From the NCBI RefSeq assembly GCF_024296925.1, contig NZ_CP101125.1, forward strand, positions 5,520,501 through 5,584,500: 64,000 nt of DNA, written 5' to 3'. Both the position numbers and the translations under genes were made by a program. This document shows, one piece after another, positions 18,638 to 28,300 of this stretch. The notes below the pieces were generated by a model. That model saw only the letters and a program-made list of their open reading frames with translations, did no database searches and had not been told where the DNA came from. Positions within the stretch are counted from its first letter, which is position 1. Every line of letters starts with the position of its first letter. The stretch is from Pseudomonas nunensis (GTDB taxonomy: Bacteria; Pseudomonadota; Gammaproteobacteria; Pseudomonadales; Pseudomonadaceae).

Positions 18638-19465
18638 ATGCAAGCCGAACAGCGTGAGATTGCTGAACAGCTCAACGTCCAGCCGCCGTTCGCCGATCAG
18701 GCCGCCCTCGAGGCTGAAGTCGCCCGGCGGATTACCTTCATTCAGGATTGCCTGGTCAATTCCGGACTCAAGACCCTGGTGCTGGGCATCAGCGGCGGCG
18801 TGGATTCCCTGACCGCCGGCCTGCTGGCCCAGCGCGCCATGCGTGAACTGCGCACCCGCACCGGTGATGACAGCTACAAGTTCATCGCCGTGCGCCTGCC
18901 GTACGAGACGCAATTCGATGAACACGACGCCCAGGCCTCGGTGGATTTCATCGCCCCGGACGAACGCCACACAGTGAACATCGGCCCGGCGGTCAAATCC
19001 CTGGCCGGTGAAGTCGCGGCGTTCGAAGGCCAGCATGCGGTGTCGGTGGATTTCGTGCTCGGCAACACCAAGGCGCGGATGCGCATGGTCGCCCAGTACA
19101 CCATCGCCGGCGCGGCCCACGGGTTGGTGATCGGTACTGACCACGCGGCGGAAGCGGTAATGGGCTTCTTCACCAAGTTCGGTGACGGTGCCTGCGATTT
19201 AGCCCCGTTGAGCGGCCTGGTGAAAAATCAGGTGCGGTCGATTGCTCGCAGCTTCGGCGCGCCGGAATCGCTGGTGGAAAAAATTCCAACTGCCGACCTT
19301 GAAGACCTGTCGCCAGGCAAACCGGACGAAGCGTCCCACGGCGTGACCTATGCCGAGATCGATGCGTTCCTGCACGGCGAGCCGGTGCGTGAGGAAGCGT
19401 TCAAGATCATCTGTGATACGTACAAAAAGACCCATCACAAGCGCGTGATGCCGTTTGCGCCCTAA
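18638..19465 (+). CDS. nadE: NH3-dependent NAD+ synthetase
   Basis: A 275-residue ATP pyrophosphatase-type enzyme that amidates nicotinate adenine dinucleotide to NAD+. The P-loop SGGVDS is at residues 52-57. There is no glutaminase domain, so it should use free ammonia. The ATG at 18638 has AAGGAG eight bases upstream and begins just after the pncB stop at 18633; earlier in-frame codons lie inside pncB. Confidence 0.95.
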   Translation: MQAEQREIAEQLNVQPPFADQAALEAEVARRITFIQDCLVNSGLKTLVLGISGGVDSLTAGLLAQRAMRELRTRTGDDSYKFIAVRLPYETQFDEHDAQASVDFIAPDERHTVNIGPAVKSLAGEVAAFEGQHAVSVDFVLGNTKARMRMVAQYTIAGAAHGLVIGTDHAAEAVMGFFTKFGDGACDLAPLSGLVKNQVRSIARSFGAPESLVEKIPTADLEDLSPGKPDEASHGVTYAEIDAFLHGEPVREEAFKIICDTYKKTHHKRVMPFAP

Positions 19466-19478
19466 GCGCCATGCATCT

Positions 19479-19577
19479 GTAGGAGCTGTCGAGTGAAACG
19501 AGGCTGCGATCTTTTGATCTTGCTTTTAAAAACAAAATCAAAAGATCGCAGCCTCGTTTCACTCGACAGCTCCTACA
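19479..19577. repeat. Long palindrome (GAGTGAAACGAGGCTGCG family)
   Basis: Arms of about 40 bases start GTAGGAGCTGTCGAGTGAAA and meet at an AT-rich loop (CTTTTAAAAACAAAA). It lies just after nadE, before the nadE/azu terminator. Single-unit ends on both arms. Confidence 0.92.
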
Positions 19578-19586
19578 GGGAAAGCC

Positions 19587-19618
19587 AAAAAAAAGCGTCC
19601 CAAGTGGACGCTTTTTTA
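19587..19618. terminator. Bidirectional terminator between nadE and azu
   Basis: Stem AAGCGTCC / GGACGCTT around CAAGT, with an A run before and a T run after, so it can serve both convergent transcripts. Confidence 0.88.
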
Positions 19619-19632
19619 TGCGCGCGATTCGA

Positions 19633-20079
19633 TTACTTCAGGGTAACCGCGCCTTTCATCATCGAGATGTGGCCAGGGAACGAGCAGAAGAAACCGTAGC
19701 TTTCGCCAGCCGCCAGTTTCGACACGTCGAAGGTCACCGAGTCTTTCTCGCCAGCACCGATGATCTTGGTGTGGGCGATGATGCGTGCGTCGCCTTCCGG
19801 CAGGTAGTTCTTGTCGATGCCGGCGGCCAGGCCTGCGGTGGCGATCGGCTGCATGTCAGCCTCTTTGCTCAGCACCCAGTTATGGCCCATGACGTTTTTC
19901 GGCAGGCTGCCCGAATGAGTCAGCTCGACGGTGAAGGTCTTGCAGCTCTTGTCGATTTCAATGGCTTTGGTGTTGAAGGACATCTGGTCAGTGGAGTCGA
20001 CGGTGGTCTTGCACTCCGCAGCCATCAACTGAGCGCTTGCCAGTGTAAGCAGGGATACCGCAGCAAGTTTTGCAAACAT
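19633..20079 (-). CDS. azu: Azurin (blue copper protein)
   Basis: A periplasmic electron carrier of 148 residues. A 20-residue signal peptide ends LMA, leaving a 128-residue mature protein starting AECKTTVDS. In mature numbering the copper ligands fall at the classical places: Gly45, His46, Cys112, His117 and Met121; the Cys3-Cys26 disulfide is also kept. The ATG at 20079 is fixed by the signal peptide and a GGAG site. Azurin passes electrons between the cytochrome c pool and redox enzymes and is linked to stress responses. Confidence 0.96.
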   Translation of the reverse strand: MFAKLAAVSLLTLASAQLMAAECKTTVDSTDQMSFNTKAIEIDKSCKTFTVELTHSGSLPKNVMGHNWVLSKEADMQPIATAGLAAGIDKNYLPEGDARIIAHTKIIGAGEKDSVTFDVSKLAAGESYGFFCSFPGHISMMKGAVTLK

Positions 20080-20151
20080 GGTGAATCTCCAAGGCAGGGT
20101 TAACAAAATCGCGAATGGACAGAAGACTGCCTGAAAACTTCGCAAGTTCCT

Positions 20152-20165
20152 ATGACCTGAGTCAA
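20152..20165 (-). promoter_or_regulatory. Candidate ANR/FNR-type box upstream of azu
   Basis: On the minus strand TTGAC-TCAG-GTCAT resembles the ANR/FNR palindrome TTGAC-N4-GTCAA, with one mismatch in the right half. It is about 80 bases upstream of the azurin start, which allows a -40 position plus a short leader. ANR control of azurin is known in P. aeruginosa. No convincing -10 box was found. Confidence 0.45.
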
Positions 20166-20273
20166 AAATTGTATACAACTTTCGGGCTATGACACTCATC
20201 GAAACAAACTAACAGCCAGACGTCTGGGTCGGCCCTATCCTCAAGTCTTCATCACTTGGAAGGAGCGCCTGTC

Positions 20274-20363
20274 ATGTCCATCAACAGCTTATTACGCAGT
20301 TTGCTCGCCGCCTACGCCTGTGGCGCCAGCGGTACTTACGAAACACCTCAACGCGAGGTTTAA
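20274..20363 (+). CDS. Small protein, 29 residues
   Basis: An ATG at 20274 opens a 29-codon frame, beginning MSINSLLRSLLAAYACGASG and ending YETPQREV. It is preceded by an unusually good ribosome site (GGAAGGAG, about eight bases upstream). It is an amphipathic N-terminal helix followed by a polar tail, without known homology. It lies between azu (divergent) and the LOG-family gene, 59 bases before the latter. No other coding signal accounts for the GGAAGGAG. Confidence 0.5.
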   Translation: MSINSLLRSLLAAYACGASGTYETPQREV

Positions 20364-20422
20364 CCCTTGGATCGACGGATTTCTGCCTTTACTCTGTGGC
20401 CATTCTGACCACGGAGTAAGGC

Positions 20423-21010
20423 ATGTCTATCGCATCCGTTTGTGTATTTTGCGGTGCCAGTATCGGCACCAACCCGGCTTATCGTGAAGCGGCTGTCGCC
20501 CTCGGGCGAGCATTGGCCGAGCGCAAGCTGACCCTGGTCTATGGCGGCGGCGCCGTCGGGCTGATGGGGATCGTCGCCGATGCGGCACTCGCGGCCGGTG
20601 GCGAAGTCATCGGGATCATCCCGCAAAGCCTCAAGGACAAGGAAATCGGTCACAGCGGCCTGACGCGTCTTGAAGTCGTGGACGGCATGCATGCGCGCAA
20701 GGCGCGGATGGCTGAACTCAGCGACGCATTTATCGCGCTGCCCGGCGGCCTTGGCACGCTGGAAGAACTGTTCGAAGTCTGGACCTGGGGTCAGCTTGGC
20801 TACCACGGAAAACCGCTTGGTTTGCTCGAAGTAAACGGTTTCTATGGCCAATTGACCGCTTTTCTTGATCATATCGTCGGCGAAGGCTTCGTTCGCGCAC
20901 CACACCGTGACATGCTGCAAGTGAGCGAATCGCCGCAAACCCTGCTCGATGCACTGGACGCCTGGCAACCCTCGATCCTGCCAAAATGGGCCGAGCAAAA
21001 ACCCAGCTAA
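20423..21010 (+). CDS. LOG-family nucleotide phosphoribohydrolase
   Basis: A 195-residue Rossmann-like protein of the LOG (lysine decarboxylase-like) family. The defining motif PGGxGTxxE is at residues 107-115 (PGGLGTLEE) and the N-terminal [13 protein letters not shown] block is typical. Characterised members cleave ribose-5-phosphate from AMP or cytokinin monophosphates; they are not lysine decarboxylases despite old annotations. The ATG at 20423 has an AAGG site. The small charged protein gene follows after 68 bases. Confidence 0.85.
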   Translation: MSIASVCVFCGASIGTNPAYREAAVALGRALAERKLTLVYGGGAVGLMGIVADAALAAGGEVIGIIPQSLKDKEIGHSGLTRLEVVDGMHARKARMAELSDAFIALPGGLGTLEELFEVWTWGQLGYHGKPLGLLEVNGFYGQLTAFLDHIVGEGFVRAPHRDMLQVSESPQTLLDALDAWQPSILPKWAEQKPS

Positions 21011-21078
21011 CGGCTAGGCACCGATACAGGGCAGAATATGCGCCGCTCAACCTCACCTTCGACCCCAGAGGATCGCCC

Positions 21079-21270
21079 ATGGCTAAACCTAATTATTCCT
21101 TCGCCAAACGTCAGAGAGACTTGGCCAAGGAGCAGAAGAAAGAGGAAAAGCTTCAGCGCAAGAAAGCTACAGCTGAAGAAGAAGCAGCAGCACTGAACCC
21201 GGATGCAGAAGGTGAAGTGGCGGCAGAAGATGATGTTGAAGCACCGAAAGATCAGGCGCCCGACGCCTGA
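21079..21270 (+). CDS. Small charged protein of unknown function
   Basis: A 63-residue protein starting MAKPNYSFAKRQRDLAKEQK. The first 35 residues are Lys/Arg/Glu-rich and probably helical; the last 25 are acidic and low in complexity. I recognise it as a widely conserved pseudomonad small protein but know no function. The ATG at 21079 is preceded by GAGGATCG; the longer frame back to 20986 overlaps the LOG gene and is not supported. Confidence 0.75.
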   Translation: MAKPNYSFAKRQRDLAKEQKKEEKLQRKKATAEEEAAALNPDAEGEVAAEDDVEAPKDQAPDA

Positions 21271-21318
21271 GACCCTCAGGGCCCGATGATCTGATCAGGC
21301 TCACCGGATCTGTGTCCA

Positions 21319-21343
21319 GGGTCAGCAGCCCCGCTGCTGACCC
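21319..21343. terminator. Hairpin between convergent genes
   Basis: GGGTCAGCAG and CTGCTGACCC form a perfect 10-bp stem around CCCCG, exactly next to the stop of the Nudix gene. No T run follows on either strand, so it is a weak or Rho-assisted terminator at best. Confidence 0.55.
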
Positions 21344-21721
21344 TCACAGGCCCAACGCTTTGTGAATCGAATCGCGATACCCCTTGGGCAAGTTGGCCGG
21401 CAGATTCGCCGGATCAAACAGCCCGATCTCCTTGTGTTCATGACTGACTTTCGGCACAAATCCGCCCAGCAACTGGCAGCGGTAGGTCGAGATAAATACG
21501 TGTTTGCCGGGGATCACCTCGAACAGATACGAATCCAGCGGCTCCCCCACCCCCACTTCGACGTCCAGCTCCTCGGCAATCTCCCGTGCCAGGCAGTCCG
21601 GTGCCGTCTCGCCCAGCTCGATTCGCCCGCCAGGTAATTCCCATTCGTCACGCTCGTTGAGCATCAGCACGACAAGGCCTTCGGGGGACTGCAGGACGCC
21701 TTTGATTGAAACCGGGAACAT
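21344..21721 (-). CDS. Nudix hydrolase
   Basis: A 125-residue single-domain Nudix protein. The Nudix box GX5EX7REUXEE is at residues 32-51 (GRIELGE, then REIAEE), with the metal-binding glutamates present. The substrate, a nucleoside diphosphate derivative, cannot be told. It has a GGAG-type site (GGAGGAATTCC) before the ATG at 21721 and is not in an operon. Confidence 0.85.
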   Translation of the reverse strand: MFPVSIKGVLQSPEGLVVLMLNERDEWELPGGRIELGETAPDCLAREIAEELDVEVGVGEPLDSYLFEVIPGKHVFISTYRCQLLGGFVPKVSHEHKEIGLFDPANLPANLPKGYRDSIHKALGL

Positions 21722-21758
21722 CGGAATTCCTCCTTTTCATTGACACACCATCCCCCCC

Positions 21759-21848
21759 CTGTGGGAGCGGGCTTGCTCGCGAATGCGGTGTGTCAGCCAC
21801 ATTGATATCGACTGATACACCGCATTCGCGAGCAAGCCCGCTCCCACA
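21759..21848. repeat. REP inverted pair
   Basis: REP pair of the GTGGGAGCGGGCTTGCTCGC type downstream of the transglutaminase-like gene and upstream of the Nudix gene; it may mark the 3' end of the amidoligase operon transcript. Confidence 0.9.
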
Positions 21849-21860
21849 AGGGGATTTCGG

Positions 21861-22751
21861 TTAATCCAGTGGCATCACGGTGACTCGGACTTCCGGGTCA
21901 TGATTGCCGCCGCCAAGAATCACCCCGCGCAACGGCGACACATCGGAAAAATCCCGGCCCCAGGCCAGGGTGATGTGTTCCAGCGCCGGTTGCACATTGT
22001 TGGTCGGGTCGAAATCCACCCAACCGAGCACCGGGCAAAACACCGACACCCAGGCATGGGACGCATCGGCGCCGATCAGTCGCGGCTGGCCCGGTGGTGG
22101 CTGGGTCAGCAGATAACCGCTGATGTAGCGCGCCGCCAGACCGCGCGAGCGCACGCACGCGAGCATCAGGTGCGCGAAGTCCTGACAGACGCCACGCCGA
22201 CGCTCCAGCACTTCCACCAGCGGCGTGGCGACCTGGGTTGCCTCGGCATCGAAGGTGAACTCGCTGAAAATCTTCTCCATCAACGCCTGAACACCCAGCA
22301 GCAACGGCCGTCCCGGAGGAAAACAGCTTTCCGAGAAATCGACGAAGTTGCGTTTCAAGTGCACGTACGGCGATTCGAAACGATAACGACAGGCTTCCAG
22401 CAACTCAGGTGAAAGCGGCTGGCTGCTGTAAGTCAGCGCGTTGCGGGTTTCTTCCCAGGCCGGCGACAGATTGAAATCCAGGACCGGCCGGGCCAGTACT
22501 TCAACGGTGAGTTCGGCATTCACCAGCAGCTCATCGTGGGGGCGTTCGAAAGCGAGTCGAGTCAGCGGATTGCCGAACACGTCCAGCTCATCGCGACGGG
22601 TCGTCGGGTCCGGGCTGATCAGCAACGCCTGCGCGGTGCAGCGCTGCCAGGTGCAGGGGCGCGGCCACAGGTGCGCCAGTTGCTGGGCCAGGGACACCGG
22701 GCTGTCGTAGTGATAATGGGTGTCGTGGAAAATCTGGTAACGGGCATTCAT
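21861..22751 (-). CDS. Transglutaminase-like cysteine peptidase/amidase
   Basis: A 296-residue protein with an N-terminal bacterial transglutaminase-associated domain (about 1-150, starting YQIFHDTHYHYDSPV) and a transglutaminase-like catalytic core. The triad is clear: Cys189 (RRRGVCQDFAHL), His232 (ADASHAWVSVF) and Asp248 (GWVDFDPTN). Without a signal peptide it should be cytoplasmic. Its ATG overlaps the stop of the ATP-grasp/alpha-E gene (TGATG), so the two are co-translated. In related clusters this enzyme accompanies amidoligases and may cleave or form isopeptide-type bonds. The substrate is unknown. Confidence 0.85.
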   Translation of the reverse strand: MNARYQIFHDTHYHYDSPVSLAQQLAHLWPRPCTWQRCTAQALLISPDPTTRRDELDVFGNPLTRLAFERPHDELLVNAELTVEVLARPVLDFNLSPAWEETRNALTYSSQPLSPELLEACRYRFESPYVHLKRNFVDFSESCFPPGRPLLLGVQALMEKIFSEFTFDAEATQVATPLVEVLERRRGVCQDFAHLMLACVRSRGLAARYISGYLLTQPPPGQPRLIGADASHAWVSVFCPVLGWVDFDPTNNVQPALEHITLAWGRDFSDVSPLRGVILGGGNHDPEVRVTVMPLD

Positions 22752-25237
22752 CAGACGGACACCGTGCGCTGGCTGACATCATCGACATGGGCAAAATGGC
22801 GCAAGGCCAGGCGATCCGAGACCTGGCCGCTGGCATCGGCGATTTCTTGGAGCAAATCGGCCAGGCCCTCGACCGCTGCGTGAACGCTGGCCTCGCCAAA
22901 CAGCGAGTTCTCCAGGCAGCCCAGATCGAAGTGCATCAAGCGCTCCACCAACCGTGGCAGCCCCGCCTCTCGCGGCGCACCGAAATCGTCATTCAGGCGC
23001 TTCAATGTGCGGGTCACCAGTTTCAACTGGAACAGCACCGCGTGCGGGTTCTGCTCATCCAGCAACAACAGGTCGAGCACCGGAATCAACTGCGCCACCG
23101 CCAGATAGCGCGAGCGGTAGGTGATGCTGCTGTTGCCCAGCTCCAGCAGCCACTCAAGCCCGGCTTGATCGAAGGCGCCGGCACCGCGCAGGAATGCCGC
23201 GAGGCTGCTGCTGAGAAACTGCAAACGCTCGATGCGCCGGCCGATCATCAGGAAACGCCAGCCTTCGTCCCGAGTCATGTCGTCCAGGGCAAACCCGGAC
23301 AGCGCCGCCAGGGACATCACCAAGCGGTTGAGGAAATCCAGCAACTCGCCGAAATCCGGCTCTTCGGTTTCCAGCTCCATGGCCTCGCGCTGCAATTCCA
23401 CCAGCGCCTGCCAGTTTTCCCGGGAGAGCTTGCCGCGCACTTGCGAGGCCGCCCACTGCAGTCGTTGCAGGTTGGAACGCAAGCTGAACGGCCAGTCATC
23501 GCCGAGCAACGCCGCCAGCAAACGCTCCGGCAACTCGCCTTCCTCGGGCAACAGATTCAGGCGTTCACCAAGGTCTACCGCCGCTTCCAGCGCTTGCGGA
23601 TCATCGCCATCGACGTAACGCGCCAGCATGACCCGCAGCAACCGCGCACTGTCATCGCAACGCTCGCAGTACCGACCAAACCAGAACAAATTCTCGACCA
23701 CCCGCGACGGCAGATACGGATCGCGCCGCACCAGATCATGGACACCGATGGTGCGCCGGGTTTTCCATTGTTCGCCGCTTGGCGCCCGTTCACCCAGCAC
23801 CCAAGTGTCCTTGCTCGCGCCACCGCGCTGCATCGATACCACCTCGGCATCGGCTTCAGCGGCGACACGGGTCAGGCCGCCGGGCAGCACCCGATAACCA
23901 TCACGACTGGCCACCGCGTACACGCGCATGCCGATGGCCCGGGGTTGCAGTTGACCGTCCTCGGCCTGCCAGATCGGCGCCTGGGACAGCTGCGCCAGTT
24001 CTTGCGCGACATAAGCGTAAGGCCGCGCCTGCATGCGCTCAGCCAGCGCCTGACGCTGTTTTTCACTCAGATCTCGGCCAAACACAGGCGCGAAGCTCTG
24101 GGACGGGAATGCCGGTTTGATCAGTAACTCCGGCAACTTCTCCAAGGCCTGGGCGAGCACCGGCGCTTCACCGCACCACCAGGTCGCAATGGACGGCAGG
24201 ATAAGTTCTTCGCCGAACAGGAATTGATTGATCCTTGGCAGAAAACCCAGCAGTCCCGGCGATTCCAGTACGCCGCTGCCCAGGGCATTGGCGACCAGCA
24301 CCCGCCCCTGACGCACGGCCTCCAGCAAACCCGGCACGCCGAGGGCCGAGTCGGTGCGCAGTTCCAGAGGGTCGCAGAAGTCATCGTCGAGGCGCCGCAT
24401 GATCGCGTGCACCCGGCGCAGGCCGCTCAAGGTTTTCAGGTAGACGGTAGCGTCGCGCACCGTCAGGTCGCCGCCCTCCACCAGCGGATAACCGAGCTGG
24501 CGTGCGAGGTACAAATGTTCGAAATAGCTTTCGTTGAACCGCCCCGGCGTCAGCAGCACGATCAGCGGTGCTTCATCGTCACTCGGTGCCTGGCGGGCCA
24601 GGGTTTCCTGCAAGGTGCGGAAAAACCCGGCGAGGTGCTGCACCTTCAAATCACGGTACAACTCGGGAAACGCCCGAGACACGATGGTGCGGTTTTCCAG
24701 CGCATAACCGGCACCGGACGGCGCCTGGGTCCGGTCCGCCGTCACCCACCAGCGACCGTCCGGGGTGCGCGCCAGGTCCACGGCGTACAGGTGCAGAAAG
24801 GCGCCGTCAGGCGGAGAAATCCCCTGACACGGCCACAGGAAATTGTTGTGCCCGAACACCAGTTCGGCCGGCAGCAGCCCTTCGGCGATCAGACGCTGTG
24901 GGCCATACAGGTCCGCCAGTACCGCGTTGAGCAAGCGCGCCCGCTGGGCAATCCCGGCGGACAGTTGCTGCCACTCATCGGCAGCAATCACATGGGGCAA
25001 CAGGTCCAGTTCCCACGGACGATCGGCGCCCTTGGGGTCGGCGTAGACGTTGTAGGTCACGCCGTTTTCCTGGATTTGCCGGGTCAGCAACGCCTGGCGC
25101 TGCACCAGTTGCGTCGGGGTGCTGCGCTGCAATTGGTCGAACAGCCGACGCCAGTGCGGGCGCACCGCGCCGCTGTCGTCGAGCAGTTCGTGATAAGTCC
25201 CCGCCGTCAGCGGGTAGCGGTCAAGCAGGTCAGGCAT
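22751..25237 (-). CDS. Circularly permuted ATP-grasp / alpha-E fusion protein
   Basis: An 828-residue two-domain protein. Roughly residues 80-470 form a circularly permuted ATP-grasp ligase (blocks WWVTADRTQAPSGAGYALEN, PRINQFLFGEEL and LLIKPAF); residues about 510-820 form the helical alpha-E domain (ENLFWFGRYCERCDDSARLL). ATP-grasp enzymes ligate carboxylates to amines; the alpha-E domain has no known activity. The start MPDLLDRYPLTAG at 25237 is preferred to an upstream TTG at 25258. It lies between the DUF2126 gene and the transglutaminase-like gene, so it is a likely amide ligase in a common pathway. Confidence 0.83.
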   Translation of the reverse strand: MPDLLDRYPLTAGTYHELLDDSGAVRPHWRRLFDQLQRSTPTQLVQRQALLTRQIQENGVTYNVYADPKGADRPWELDLLPHVIAADEWQQLSAGIAQRARLLNAVLADLYGPQRLIAEGLLPAELVFGHNNFLWPCQGISPPDGAFLHLYAVDLARTPDGRWWVTADRTQAPSGAGYALENRTIVSRAFPELYRDLKVQHLAGFFRTLQETLARQAPSDDEAPLIVLLTPGRFNESYFEHLYLARQLGYPLVEGGDLTVRDATVYLKTLSGLRRVHAIMRRLDDDFCDPLELRTDSALGVPGLLEAVRQGRVLVANALGSGVLESPGLLGFLPRINQFLFGEELILPSIATWWCGEAPVLAQALEKLPELLIKPAFPSQSFAPVFGRDLSEKQRQALAERMQARPYAYVAQELAQLSQAPIWQAEDGQLQPRAIGMRVYAVASRDGYRVLPGGLTRVAAEADAEVVSMQRGGASKDTWVLGERAPSGEQWKTRRTIGVHDLVRRDPYLPSRVVENLFWFGRYCERCDDSARLLRVMLARYVDGDDPQALEAAVDLGERLNLLPEEGELPERLLAALLGDDWPFSLRSNLQRLQWAASQVRGKLSRENWQALVELQREAMELETEEPDFGELLDFLNRLVMSLAALSGFALDDMTRDEGWRFLMIGRRIERLQFLSSSLAAFLRGAGAFDQAGLEWLLELGNSSITYRSRYLAVAQLIPVLDLLLLDEQNPHAVLFQLKLVTRTLKRLNDDFGAPREAGLPRLVERLMHFDLGCLENSLFGEASVHAAVEGLADLLQEIADASGQVSDRLALRHFAHVDDVSQRTVSV

Positions 25238-25285
25238 GGAAAGCTCGGCAGACAGCAAAGAACGGTCAGACTAACGCAGGCTCAT

Positions 25286-25316
25286 GACGCTCGGATATAC
25301 GAAAAATCCGAGCGTC
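25286..25316 (-). terminator. Intercistronic hairpin inside the amidoligase operon
   Basis: GACGCTCGGAT and ATCCGAGCGTC form an 11-bp stem around a nine-base loop, in the 88-base gap between the DUF2126 stop and the ATP-grasp gene. No T run follows on the minus strand. It may attenuate or stabilise the message. Confidence 0.55.
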
Positions 25317-25325
25317 GTGTAGGGC

Positions 25326-28300
25326 TTAGAAACGTCGCAAATCGAGTGTCATCGGCAGCTCGTCGTTAATCGTCACGTTCGGTATAGGAAGTTTCCCAGG
25401 GGTGTGTCCGATTCGGAAGAAACGCGCCATTCGCCGGCTCTCTGCTTCGTTGGCGTTCACCGGCAGGCTGTCGTAGTTGCGCCCGCCCGGATGGGCGACG
25501 TGGTACTGACAGCCACCCAGCGAGCGCTCCATCCAAGTATCGAGCAGGTCGAACACCAGTGGCGCGTGGACCGGGATGGTCGGTTGCAGGCAGTTGAACG
25601 GTTGCCAGGCGCGGAACCGCACGCCTGCGACGAACTCTCCCACCCGACCGGTCGGCTGCAACGGCACCGGAATGCCATTGCAGGTCAGCAGATAACGTTG
25701 CGGCGCCAGGCCGGTGACTTTGACCTGCAAGCGCTCCAGGGACGAATCCACATAACGCACCGTCCCGCCGACCGCGCCCTCCTCGCCCAGCACATGCCAA
25801 GGCTCCAAGGCCTGGCGTACTTCCAGCTCGATGCCACTGACGGCGTAATCGCCGACCTTGGGAAAGCGGAATTCCAGATGCGCGGCAAACCACTCGGCGC
25901 GCACCGGGTAACCGGCAGCGTTGAGATCGACGATCACATCGGCGAAATCCTGTTCGATAAAGTGCGGCAACAGGAAACGATCGTGCAGCTCAGTGCCCCA
26001 GCGTGCCAGTTTCGGCGGTGCATAAGGCTCGCGCCAGAACCGCGCCACCAGCGCCCGCAGCAACAATTGCTGAGCCAGGCTCATGCGCGCATGGGGCGGC
26101 ATTTCAAAGGCGCGCAATTCCAGCAAGCCGAGACGCCCGGTGGTGCCGTCCGGCGAATAGAGTTTGTCGACGCAGAATTCGGCGCGATGAGTGTTGCCGG
26201 TGACATCGATCAACAGGTTGCGTAACAACCGATCCACCAGCCACGGCGCGCACTCTTCCCCCGGTTTCGGCATCTGTGCGAAGGCGATTTCCAGTTCATA
26301 CAACGAGTCGTTACGCGCCTCGTCCACACGTGGCGCCTGGGACGTCGGGCCGATGAACAACCCGGAAAACAGGTAGGACAAGGACGGATGGTTATGCCAG
26401 TAACTGATCAGGCTGCGCAGCAAGTCCGGACGCCGCAGGAACGGTGAATCGGCAGGTGTGGCGCCACCCAGTACGAAATGGTTACCGCCGCCAGTGCCGG
26501 TGTGCCGGCCATCGATCATAAATTTTTCGGTGGTCAGCCGGGTCTGGCGCGCTTCTTCGTACAGAAACTCGGTGCGCTCAACCAATTCGTCCCACGTCGC
26601 GGACGGCTGCACGTTGACCTCAATCACGCCCGGATCCGGGGTGATGCGGAAATTGCTCAGGCGCGGATCGCTCGGTGGTTCATAGCCTTCCAGCAACACC
26701 GGGCAATGCAGTTCCTGCGCCGTGGCCTCGATGGCGGTGACCAGCTCCAGGTAATCCTCGACCCGCTCAAGGGGCGGCATGAACAGGTACAAGCGGCCGT
26801 CCCGCGCTTCGGCACAGAACGCGGTGCGGGTCAGCCAATCGGCGGATTCGTCGATTTCAATATCCCGTTCAATCGCTTCCGCAGGCGTGCCTGGACTGTT
26901 CAACTGCTGAGTGTCCGGAAGCGCCGGGAATTCCTGGTTCGGGTCGTTAGGGTAGATGAACGGATATTCCGCGGCTTTCACCCAAGGCTGTGACCCCAGC
27001 GGCAAGCGATAACCCAGCGGCGAATCCCCCGGCACCAACCGGCAATGTTCATCGCGCAGATACCAGCGACCGCTCTGCCACTGATCGCCCTTGGCGGTGC
27101 GCGCCAGCGGCAGAACTTGGCCGATGACCTTGTCCAGACCTTGGCCGAACACTTTGCGCAGGCGCGCACGCTCCAACGGTTCTTCCAGGCGTGAATCTTC
27201 GGCGCTGACGTTCAGCGGCAAAGTGCCTTCGCGCCAGAGGTAATAGAAATTGTCTTCGTAGGCCGGGAACACAAAGCGTGTCGGAATTTTCAGGCGTTCG
27301 GCGACACTCGCGAGAAAACGCCCGGCCAGTTCGCCATCGGCACCGTAGTCTTCCTGCTCATCGGCAATCAGCGCGCTGTTGTGCCAGATCGGCACGCCGT
27401 CCCGACGCCAGTAGCAGTTCAGCGACCAACGCGGCAGTTGTTCGCCGGGATACCACTTGCCCTGGCCGAAATGCACCAGGCCTTTGGGTGCGTAGTGTTT
27501 GCGCATGCGCTGGAACAGTTCGGCAGACAGCCGACGCTTGTCCGGGCCGAGGGCGGCGGTGTTCCATTCCGCGCCGTCCGGGTCGTCGATGGAGACGAAG
27601 GTCGGTTCGCCACCCATGGTCAAGCGCACGTCGCCTTCCAGCAGGTCGGCATCGATCTGCCGACCCAGCGCCTGGATCGCCAGCCACTGGTCTTCGGTGT
27701 AGGGCTTTGTAACCCGTGGCGCTTCCCAAATCCGCTCCACGGACATTTCGTGGGTGAATTCGCACTCGCACGGTTCCACCAAGCCACTGATCGGTGCCGC
27801 AGAGCCCGGATCGGGACTACACGCCAACGGAATGTGTCCTTCACCGGCAAACAGCCCTGACGTCGCGTCCAGGCCGATCCAGCCGGCGCCGGGCAAGTAG
27901 ACCTCGCACCAGGCGTGCAGGTCGGTGAAGTCCACTTCGGTACCCGAGGGACCGTCGAGGCTTTTGACGTCGGCGGTGAGCTGGATCAGGTAGCCAGAGA
28001 CGAAACGCGCCGCCAGCCCGAGGTTGCGCAGCAATTGCACCAGCAGCCACGCCGAATCGCGGCAGGAACCGGAGGCGTGTTCGAGGGTGTGTTCGGGGGT
28101 TTGAACACCGGGCTCCATGCGGATCAGGTAACCGATGTCTTCGCTCAAGCGCTGGTTGAGCGCGACGAGGAAATCCACGCTGGGCAGCGGCGTGCGGTCG
28201 ATGCCGTCCAGATAGGCCTTGAACTTCGGCGTCAGGGGCAAGGTTTCAAGGTACGGCGCCAGTTCCTTGCGCTCATCGGCGGCGTAGGTAAACGGGATCT

